Shown here piece after piece: positions 51,768 to 56,698 of a stretch of DNA of 56,698 nucleotides. Both the position numbers and the translations under genes were made by a program. The DNA comes from JASLCR01 sp964384345 (GTDB lineage: Bacteria; Patescibacteriota; Saccharimonadia; Saccharimonadales; Saccharimonadaceae): NCBI GenBank assembly GCA_964384345.1, contig CAYLKD010000006.1, positions 1-56,698 of the forward strand, written 5' to 3'. The notes under the pieces are model-generated. The model made no database searches. It was not told where the DNA came from and saw nothing but the letters and a program-made list of their open reading frames with translations. Positions within the stretch are counted from its first letter, which is position 1. Each line of letters starts with the position of its first letter.

Positions 51768-51812
51768 TGTTCTACCCTCCATGTTCGAGGTGGAGTAACA
51801 ATTCGACTGAAA

Positions 51813-52019
51813 TTATTTAATTGTAGGACGACCTTTAGCTGGTCGTTCTTTAAGTTCTTGATCAATAAGTTTATTTAATTCCTTATCGTCAACACTTTTA
51901 AGTGCTTCAAGGTAGAGCTCAACTAGTGACTGACCACGTCCATACGCAATCGCCTTTACGCGATTCCTAATATCTGCAGGGATATCTAATTGAAGACGTA
52001 CTCGTTTTTGTTCTTTCAT
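51813..52019 (-). CDS. Ribbon-helix-helix DNA-binding protein
   Basis: 68 residues: VRLQLDIPADIRNRVKAIAY followed by GRGQSLVELYLEALK has the beta-strand/two-helix pattern of CopG/Arc repressors. TATAAT ends eight bases before the ATG. Likely represses its own operon or the element's genes. Confidence 0.75.
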   Translation of the reverse strand: MKEQKRVRLQLDIPADIRNRVKAIAYGRGQSLVELYLEALKSVDDKELNKLIDQELKERPAKGRPTIK

Positions 52020-52263
52020 TAGAAGTTATTATATAACAATTCTTAAGATGACTCAACCAGCTATAGTTGGCGCTTAAACGATGCTCTCATAATTGTTTCC
52101 AGCCGAACTGTTAATGCACCGATTACGTATGTATAATCCTATTTATATACTACTCCATGTATTGGTATTAAACAAGACTTTAAAGCTATTTATTTACTAC
52201 TAAACCTAAATCCCGATATTTAGTATTTACCACTCTACATATGTCTGTTTATTCTTGAACTTT

Positions 52264-52299
52264 TTCTCTCCTTACTATATATAAATATATAGAAGAGAA
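52264..52299. repeat. AT-rich palindrome in a 323-bp gene-free stretch
   Basis: CTATATAT-AA-ATATATAG (52275-52292) is flanked by TTCTC (52264-52268) and GAGAA (52295-52299). The whole 52020-52342 region is AT-rich and holds no gene. Lying between an RHH gene and a replication-relaxation-like gene, it could be an origin, transfer or operator site. No iteron series was seen. Confidence 0.4.
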
Positions 52300-52342
52300 T
52301 GAAGAAGAGTAAGTGTGTAGGTAAGATTGAAAGTATAGTGTC

Positions 52343-53182
52343 ATGTCAGATAAACGCATTACATTAAAACAAGCTCAAATAGATATATTAAATTTGCTGT
52401 ATAAATACAGGTTTAGTAGTCGTCAGTTGTTATTAGATAGTCTAGGTGAAGGTAATGGAAGTGATAACAATCTATACCAGAAACTTGAAGTATTGATTAA
52501 GCATGGATTAGTTTTTAAACGCTACGAACCGCGCCAAAAGCTACTCGGAGTTCCATATGCTTATTCGCTTAGTCCCAAAGGCCTCAAAGCACTGCAGGCG
52601 ACAACCAACCACGAACACATCACGGACAGAGTTATTAAAGGATGGTATCGGAATAAAAGCGTCGACCAAAAATTCGTTAACCATACTATGGCTATTCATA
52701 AATACACCAACTTGCTCAGTACGCTCCATCCTACGTTAAAAATCTTCACCCAACGTGACCTCGCCAGATTTAATTATTTTCCTAAACAACTCCCCGACGC
52801 TGTACTATCTTTTCCAAAAGAGCAAGGTACACCACTCCGTTATTTTTTTGATATCATACCAGCCGACACGCCGAGAAAAGCTATTGACGTGAAGCTCAGC
52901 ACCTACTGCAAGTTCTTTGAATCCGGTGGTTGGGAAGTGACAAAAAGTGCCAAACCCATCATCCTGCTTGTCGCAAGTAGTGGACGTAGCGAACGACAGC
53001 TACAATACATTTCTCGTGCACGGCTACAGAAATATTTTGAAATTGATCTTCGCATTTACACGACAAGCCTACATGCCTTATTAAATTTGGAGAGAGAGGA
53101 AAATATCTGGACACAAGTATATAATCCTAGCCATTTGCTCGAGTTCACCAAACTACATGATTTCACTATAGCCACGCCATAG
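52343..53182 (+). CDS. Replication-relaxation-like (winged-helix) protein of the element
   Basis: 279 residues. The N-terminal third (LKQAQIDILNLLYKYRFSSR, then a QKLEVLIKHGLVFKRYEP wing and YSLSPKGLKALQ) is a winged helix-turn-helix as in the Replic_Relax family of plasmid and conjugative elements. The C-terminal part (HTMAIHKYTNLLSTLHPTL, DIIPADTPRKAIDVKLSTY) resembles the associated nuclease-like domain but its catalytic residues are unclear. It supports a plasmid-like or ICE-like origin. Confidence 0.6.
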   Translation: MSDKRITLKQAQIDILNLLYKYRFSSRQLLLDSLGEGNGSDNNLYQKLEVLIKHGLVFKRYEPRQKLLGVPYAYSLSPKGLKALQATTNHEHITDRVIKGWYRNKSVDQKFVNHTMAIHKYTNLLSTLHPTLKIFTQRDLARFNYFPKQLPDAVLSFPKEQGTPLRYFFDIIPADTPRKAIDVKLSTYCKFFESGGWEVTKSAKPIILLVASSGRSERQLQYISRARLQKYFEIDLRIYTTSLHALLNLEREENIWTQVYNPSHLLEFTKLHDFTIATP

Positions 53183-53297
53183 AAATAGCTCTTTTGGCGT
53201 TAGTCATCCTGGTGAATAGATTCTGTAATCATCAAAACATAAAGACTACGTTCAGTTCTCACAATTCACGAACAGCGTTCATGAACTCTGTGAACTG

Positions 53298-53347
53298 CCT
53301 GGTGGTTGGGATATGTTGTCTCTCGACTATACATCTTACCCACCAGG
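53298..53347 (-). repeat. Hairpin downstream of a small GC-rich gene
   Basis: CCTGGTGG (53298-53305) pairs with CCACCAGG (53340-53347). It lies 17 bp past the stop of the minus-strand gene at 53364; a further CAGTT/AACTG repeat set follows at about 53250-53297. No T-tract, so RNA structure rather than a classic terminator. Confidence 0.45.
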
Positions 53348-53363
53348 GTCAGTTCTCCGGTGT

Positions 53364-53540
53364 TCAGGTGTTGAACACGAGGCTGAAGCCGATCAGCTCG
53401 TAGACGGCAGCGGCGCCGAGAGCTGTCCAGAAGGCCGGTGCCCAGTTGCGCTTCTTGATGACTGCCGTGACAAGCACAGCAGTTGCGATCCCAAGATGCA
53501 CAAGGGCAATGACGATGAATCCGGTTGCCGGGTCGTTCAT
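53364..53540 (-). CDS. Small two-helix membrane protein of a GC-rich cassette
   Basis: 58 residues from ATG 53540, which follows a perfect AAGGAGAAGTT site (an upstream in-frame ATG lacks one). Two membrane helices: GFIVIALVHLGIATAVLVTA and WTALGAAAVYELIGFSLVF, joined by a basic KKRNW loop. GC-rich third positions, unlike the element genes before it. Its leader runs about 177 nt from an extended -10 promoter (TGGTATAAT, minus strand 53724-53729). Function unknown. Confidence 0.65.
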   Translation of the reverse strand: MNDPATGFIVIALVHLGIATAVLVTAVIKKRNWAPAFWTALGAAAVYELIGFSLVFNT

Positions 53541-53723
53541 AACTTCTCCTTGAGTGTGGTGATTCAATGCGAGCCGCTCTCTACGAGCATGATCTATTAA
53601 CCAACTTCATGTTGTATAAACTTAATTACGCTAATCGCTATTTCGCAATTACGAGACAGGGCCTTTTTTCAGAGAACTGACAAGGTGCTATTGAAAGACA
53701 AGATCGTCAATCAAGCGATATTT

Positions 53724-53765
53724 ATTATACCAGAAATTACTAATAAAGCAATTATTAGTAATTTC
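53724..53765. promoter_or_regulatory. 14-bp inverted repeat with minus-strand promoter between divergent cassettes
   Basis: GAAATTACTAATAA (53733-53746) and TTATTAGTAATTTC (53752-53765) form a perfect 14-bp inverted repeat with a five-base centre. It covers the -35 (TTGCTT, 53746-53751) and abuts the extended -10 of the minus-strand gene, so an operator that controls both divergent cassettes is plausible. Confidence 0.5.
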
Positions 53766-53796
53766 AATTTAAGGGTTCAATAGCATTTATTATAGA

Positions 53797-53825
53797 TTGA
53801 CTAATCTATAATAATATGTTAGAAT
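53797..53825 (+). promoter_or_regulatory. Promoter of the plus-strand GC-rich cassette
   Basis: TTGACT (53797-53802), 17 bp, TAGAAT (53820-53825). TAGATT/AATCTA inverted repeat surrounds the -35. The leader of about 120 nt includes a long hairpin at 53883-53928 (AATGC/GCATT, GGCTAA/TTAGCC, CCTACA/TGTAGG). Confidence 0.6.
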
Positions 53826-53952
53826 CTATATATTCGTTGAGGTATATTCTGCCTCCGATGTACATTGAGATGCTTAGGAATTAATGCTGGCTAAGAGCCT
53901 ACAATAATGTAGGTTGTTAGCCCGCATTATTTCTAGAGAAAGTAGTAATCGC

Positions 53953-54318
53953 ATGTCTCCCGACAAGATCGACATTGAACTCAGCAAGCTTCTGTTCTGG
54001 GGCAAAGCCGAGCTGGAGGACGAACGGAAACTGACGAGGTTCGGCTTAAAGCATGGCGGCAGGAAGATGTCCGACATTCTGTCGGCTATCGCACTGCTCG
54101 CCACCATCATCTTCATGGTGGCATCCTGGCCGACGCTCTCCAGTCCTGATGTCTCCTCTGCCACCAAAGAGCAGCTAATCAAGGCTCTGATTGCGTTTGC
54201 CTTGTTTTCACAGCTCGGCATGTTCGCACTCTACTACAAGTTGAGGTATGTGGTTGGAGTGATCTTGCTCCTCGCGATCTTCGCAGGGGGGCCGATTGCA
54301 ATACTCTCCCGGCTGTAG
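53953..54318 (+). CDS. Small membrane protein of a GC-rich cassette, 121 residues
   Basis: ATG 53953 (MSPDKIDIELSKLLFW) is preferred to earlier in-frame starts that fall inside the leader hairpin; AGAGAAAG lies upstream. Three membrane helices are likely (ILSAIALLATIIFMVASW, ALIAFALFSQLGMFALYY, VVGVILLLAIFAGGPIAIL) after a charged N-terminal helix. GC-ending codons dominate. Function unknown. Confidence 0.65.
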   Translation: MSPDKIDIELSKLLFWGKAELEDERKLTRFGLKHGGRKMSDILSAIALLATIIFMVASWPTLSSPDVSSATKEQLIKALIAFALFSQLGMFALYYKLRYVVGVILLLAIFAGGPIAILSRL

Positions 54319-54369
54319 AGCGCGATCGCTACTCACGGCTAGCATCTCAACACCCTCTACGCGAGGGAT

Positions 54370-54481
54370 CCAGGAAATGAGGATGTGACACAGCGTAGCG
54401 TAAATGCTCACACTGTTTCAGTATCCTTGCTTCCTGGCACTCCCTAATGTCATGCACTACTCGTTATGACATTAGGGAGTG
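54370..54481 (+). repeat. Two strong hairpins after the cassette
   Basis: CCAGGAA (54370-54376) with TTCCTGG (54431-54437) closes a stem-loop that has further GGAT/ATCC pairing. Directly next, a perfect 16-bp stem with a 12-base loop: CACTCCCTAATGTCAT (54438-54453) with ATGACATTAGGGAGTG (54466-54481). No T-tract. Together they insulate the tyrA-like unit downstream. Confidence 0.65.
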
Positions 54482-54513
54482 AACAAATAATATATCAGTA
54501 TACTTCAAAAAGG

Positions 54514-54542
54514 TTGACGATACATTTAATAGGTAGTATTGT
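54514..54542 (+). promoter_or_regulatory. Promoter of the tyrA-like attenuator
   Basis: TTGACG (54514-54519), 17 bp, TATTGT (54537-54542). The -10 ends six bases before the GTG of the leader peptide, as in leaderless genes here. Confidence 0.65.
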
Positions 54543-54548
54543 ACTTCT

Positions 54549-54623
54549 GTGAAAAACTTGAATAAATTCCAAGCTTATACCTATACCGACTATATCCCGG
54601 CGGTATTTTCTGTGCGCTCGTAA
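54549..54623 (+). CDS. 24-residue tyrosine-rich leader peptide
   Basis: GTG 54549 opens 24 codons ending at TAA 54621-54623. Tyr codons are at positions 10, 12 and 15 (AYTYTDYIP) with Phe at 7 and 20. It lies inside the predicted attenuator, overlaps the first hairpin arm, and precedes a TyrA-like gene. Together this fits a ribosome-sensing leader peptide. The frame could also be chance; no independent evidence for translation exists. Confidence 0.6.
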   Translation: MKNLNKFQAYTYTDYIPAVFSVRS

Positions 54624-54670
54624 ATAACTCTCTATTTAGAAGATCATACCGCCTAAAGAGCGGTATTTTT
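54583..54670 (+). terminator. Tyrosine attenuator with mutually exclusive hairpins
   Basis: Four segments: a ATACCG (54583-54588, within the Tyr codons), b GGCGGTAT (54599-54606), c ATACCGCC (54646-54653), d GCGGTAT (54660-54666) then five T. Pairing c:d (7 bp) is an intrinsic terminator; b:c (8 bp) is an antiterminator; a:b (6 bp) is a protector. A ribosome stalled at Tyr codons covers a and frees b to pair with c, allowing read-through. Confidence 0.7.
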
Positions 54671-54685
54671 AATCGAAAGACTAGT

Positions 54686-55375
54686 ATGAATAAACCAATT
54701 GGTGTTATAGGACTCGGGGATCTGGGTGGCCAACTTACAAGCTGGATTACCGACGCAGGCCTTGAGGCTGTAACCTTCGACAACGACGAAACAAAAATCA
54801 TAAAAAATCCTAACGTGCTGAGGCTGAGTTCGTCTCAGCAGGTACTGGCAAGATGCTCTATTGTGCATTGGGCTGTTCCTTCAGAGATACTAATTGAACT
54901 TGACGATATTATTAGTGACACAATCGTCGTATTGCATGACAGCGTAATGAGCAATAGCCAGACTGCGATAAATGATCGCAAGGATTCTGATTCATTTGTG
55001 GTTGCTCATGCTCTTATGAATCAAGATAAGCGCATATTTGTAGAAGAGAGTGAAAACAGCGAGCTCGTGATAAGACATTTCGGACGCATTGGGCTGAATC
55101 CCAAGCTCACGACCGTAAAGGATCATGACAACTTGATGGCGCATTCCCAAGGACTCGTAGCCTTACTAGTAAGTGCTGGATTAGTTGATCTTTTAGGAAA
55201 AACTGCTAGAGATGGAGATGTAACACCATCGGCAGTTGAGTTTCTAAGGTTCTTAGAGAATCGGAAACTCAAATGGACACCAACAACTATCAGGTCGATT
55301 CTGAGTAACCCTGAACTCAAGCAGGTTGCCGAAGATGTACTCGGAACTACACTTAGCGTAAGAGGGAAGGTGTAA
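54686..55375 (+). CDS. Prephenate-dehydrogenase-like (TyrA-type) protein
   Basis: 229 residues: Rossmann motif GVIGLGDLGGQL, VVLHDSVMSNSQTAIND (like the D..SvK element), VVAHALMNQDKRIF (like vgaHPmaG) and TTVKDHDNLMAHSQGLVALL (like eeHD..~A..shlpH). These mark the TyrA/prephenate dehydrogenase fold, the step to tyrosine. It is shorter than typical TyrA (about 280) and no other shikimate genes are near, so substrate is not certain. The Tyr-codon attenuator upstream supports a tyrosine link. Confidence 0.7.
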   Translation: MNKPIGVIGLGDLGGQLTSWITDAGLEAVTFDNDETKIIKNPNVLRLSSSQQVLARCSIVHWAVPSEILIELDDIISDTIVVLHDSVMSNSQTAINDRKDSDSFVVAHALMNQDKRIFVEESENSELVIRHFGRIGLNPKLTTVKDHDNLMAHSQGLVALLVSAGLVDLLGKTARDGDVTPSAVEFLRFLENRKLKWTPTTIRSILSNPELKQVAEDVLGTTLSVRGKV

Positions 55376-55404
55376 GCATTTATCGTTTAGAGAAGTGCTT
55401 ACAC
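55370..55404 (+). terminator. 9-bp stem overlapping the tyrA-like stop
   Basis: GTGTAAGCA (55370-55378, including the stop codon) pairs with TGCTTACAC (55396-55404). No T-tract follows, so it may mark the mRNA 3' end or be a weak terminator. Confidence 0.45.
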
Positions 55405-55427
55405 CCAAATGATCTATAATCTAAGGT

Positions 55428-55775
55428 ATGAAGCAAAGATTTAAATCACTCAATAAACTTAGTAAATCGTTTGTCATAAGTAGTTTAATATTAGGACTAC
55501 TTTACGTAATAGTCTTTTTTAAGAATGTCTTTGAAGCATTAGCAATGGATAAAACATCATATAACTGCACTGAAGATAGTATGATGATGCAGGTTTGCCA
55601 TGATCCATTTGGAAGTTCGCTATCCTGGTCAGTTTTAGAAACAATAGCTGTTGGGTTCCCGTTAGTTATGATTTGGTTAATTCTAGGATTAATAGTATTT
55701 GTTAGGGCTAGGATAGATAAACGTAGAAGGCTAAAATACCACAACATACACGCATCCAGCGAAAATAAAGGCTAA
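55428..55775 (+). CDS. Two-helix membrane protein, 115 residues
   Basis: TATAAT ends seven bases before the ATG. Helices at about 17-38 (ISSLILGLLYVIVFFKNVF region) and 70-92 (ETIAVGFPLVMIWLILGLIVF), separated by a loop with two cysteines (C57 and C69 by rough count) that could form an external disulfide. A basic tail RARIDKRRRLKYHN lies inside. Family not recognised. Confidence 0.65.
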   Translation: MKQRFKSLNKLSKSFVISSLILGLLYVIVFFKNVFEALAMDKTSYNCTEDSMMMQVCHDPFGSSLSWSVLETIAVGFPLVMIWLILGLIVFVRARIDKRRRLKYHNIHASSENKG

Positions 55776-55790
55776 TGAAGGACTAAGCGC

Positions 55791-56213
55791 GTGAACCTAT
55801 ACCTTGATATTGATGGCGTATTACTCGCAAATGAAGCAAATCTTTCCGAAGGGGCTTCAGATTTCATTAAATTTGTCGCTGATAATTTCACTGTGTATTG
55901 GCTTACTACTCATTGCATGGACGGGAGCCCTGAGCATGCAATTGAATATTTACTGCGTGCAGCCACTGAAGACCTTCGTCCATGGCTCAAAAAATTCAAA
56001 CCCGTAAAATGGAGTCTGAACAAAACTGAAGCAATTGACTTTTCTCAACCATTTCTCTGGTATGATGACGACTGTTTTTCTGGTGAGCGCATTGATCTGA
56101 ATAGGCACAAAGCTTTTAATTCTTGGATTGAGGTCAATCTTACTAAGTATCAAGACCAGATGGTTCATGAGCTCAAAATGCTTAAGTCAATCGTTGACGA
56201 GCGATCGAGCTAA
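55791..56213 (+). CDS. HAD-like small protein
   Basis: 140 residues from GTG 55791 with an AAGGA site eight bases upstream. The N terminus NLYLDIDGVLLANE is HAD motif I (DxDGV), with TTHC as a motif II-like Thr and LWYDDDCF as a motif IV-like acidic triplet. Short and capless, as in small phosphatases or magnesium-dependent regulators. Substrate unknown. Confidence 0.72.
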   Translation: MNLYLDIDGVLLANEANLSEGASDFIKFVADNFTVYWLTTHCMDGSPEHAIEYLLRAATEDLRPWLKKFKPVKWSLNKTEAIDFSQPFLWYDDDCFSGERIDLNRHKAFNSWIEVNLTKYQDQMVHELKMLKSIVDERSS

Positions 56214-56233
56214 GCTGCTATAATCAGCTTCGG

Positions 56234-56277
56234 AAGATTGCTGTTTGACGCATTGCGAGGAAACAGCAATCTTCTTT
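56234..56277 (+). terminator. Intrinsic terminator
   Basis: A perfect 13-bp stem AAGATTGCTGTTT (56234-56246) with AAACAGCAATCTT (56261-56273), then CTTTTATT. Ends the HAD-like unit. Confidence 0.88.
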
Positions 56278-56326
56278 TATTATCGCTACATCATAACTTC
56301 GCAAATAAAGTTTTATAATAGAGTAT

Positions 56327-56698
56327 ATGCGTACTTATCTTCAGGATCGCAACCACTATGAAGATCGTTATGACGATATTACTATTGGCGTCTGCCGCCA
56401 TCAGGAGCAAATTTGCGCAGAGACTTATCGCGAAGCGAAGAAGAAGCTGAAGCCCCTGACCGGGAAAGATAAAGACAAAGATCCGGAACAAGAACTACTC
56501 AAAGTATTCAATCTTCACTACTACTTCATGGTGGAGTGGCGAGCTGGCGAACACTGGGAAGAACGTGAACAAGAGATCCAAAATATGATGAATGAAGACG
56601 AGGCTAAGGATCGGCAGCTTGCAGAGGCTCGACTTACGTCGGAACCATCCTGCGTGCACTGTGGCAAAACAGGACTTCGCATCGTATCGAAAGATCTT
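56327..56698 (+). CDS. Hypothetical protein, 3' end outside the window (partial)
   Basis: 124 codons are visible from ATG 56327; TATAAT (56314-56319) ends seven bases upstream. The protein starts MRTYLQDRNHYEDRYDDITI, is rich in Glu, Lys and Arg with a helical middle, and near the edge has CVHCGKTGLR, half of a possible zinc site; a second CxxC may follow beyond the window. The charged helix could be a coiled coil. Family not recognised. Confidence 0.65.
   Translation, partial: MRTYLQDRNHYEDRYDDITIGVCRHQEQICAETYREAKKKLKPLTGKDKDKDPEQELLKVFNLHYYFMVEWRAGEHWEEREQEIQNMMNEDEAKDRQLAEARLTSEPSCVHCGKTGLRIVSKDL

Noticed and set aside
52020..52342. Iteron-type plasmid origin
   Set aside because: An AT-rich palindrome is present, but no series of direct repeats was found by eye.
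53364..54481. Integron cassettes with attC sites
   Set aside because: The hairpins after the GC-rich genes do not carry the paired GTTRRRY/RYYYAAC core sites, and no tyrosine integron integrase is present.
54583..54670. T-box riboswitch for tyrosine
   Set aside because: ACCGC-like bases are present, but the conserved T-box antiterminator (AGGGTGGNACCGCG) and stem I elements are missing; ribosome-based attenuation fits better.
49929..56698. Right attachment site of the tRNA-Glu element
   Set aside because: No second copy of GGTTCGATTCCCGG or the acceptor stem was seen to the window end.
1..56698. CRISPR arrays, insertion sequences with transposases, and rRNA genes
   Set aside because: No regularly spaced repeats, no transposase-like protein and no rRNA-like conserved stretch were seen.

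Overview
The window reads as a chromosomal segment of a Candidatus Saccharibacteria (TM7, Patescibacteria/CPR) genome that uses the standard genetic code, with TGA as a working stop. The main grounds are the full F-type ATP synthase operon, a gene fragment at the left edge that looks like a microbial rhodopsin, sortase, PEGA and DUF3048 surface proteins, dense gene packing, and a very frequent arrangement in which a TATAMT-like -10 box ends 6-10 nt before the start codon (leaderless mRNAs). Phylum placement is inference: no rRNA gene is present.

Layout. 0-6 kb: rhodopsin-like fragment, a frameshifted SRPBCC gene, a PAP2 phosphatase and YaaA on the minus strand, then a plus-strand run of flavin reductase, ApbE, ferric-reductase-like membrane protein, a second PAP2 protein and DedA. 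6-12 kb: a small SD-led gene, a large beta-propeller-like protein, folate and membrane genes. 11.9-12.5 kb: an unidentified, highly structured non-coding RNA of about 540 nt with its own consensus promoter and terminator. 12.5-17.9 kb: a UvrD/RecB-type helicase-nuclease, a 42-residue zinc-ribbon-like gene inside a long structured transcript, and Dus. 17.9-24.4 kb: the atp operon on the minus strand. 24.4-29.7 kb: glutaredoxin, a PafA/Dop-family (Pup ligase/deamidase) homologue, an AAA+ ATPase and an ABC-F protein. 30-36 kb: four alpha/beta hydrolases with two glycosyltransferases. 36-41 kb: nucleotide enzymes, SmpB, exonuclease III and tRNA-Leu. 41-50 kb: sortase, PEGA protein, GltX, DUF3048 protein, histidine kinase and response regulator. 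49.9-53.2 kb: an integrated element in tRNA-Glu (large serine recombinase, RHH protein, replication-relaxation-like protein). 53.3-56.7 kb: two divergent GC-rich cassettes, a tyrA-like gene behind what looks like a tyrosine-codon attenuator, and small genes.

The items most worth a second look are: (1) the PafA/Dop-like ligase paired with an AAA+ ATPase, with no visible Pup, UBact or 20S proteasome genes; (2) the 540-nt orphan structured RNA; (3) the leader peptide and three-way alternative hairpins before the tyrA-like gene; (4) a dispersed set of compositionally distinct small genes, each with a canonical promoter, SD site and strong hairpins, contrasting with the leaderless host genes; and (5) a rhodopsin-like fragment next to a flavin/heme redox gene set. 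All calls come from reading sequence and remembered family motifs; no database search was run.
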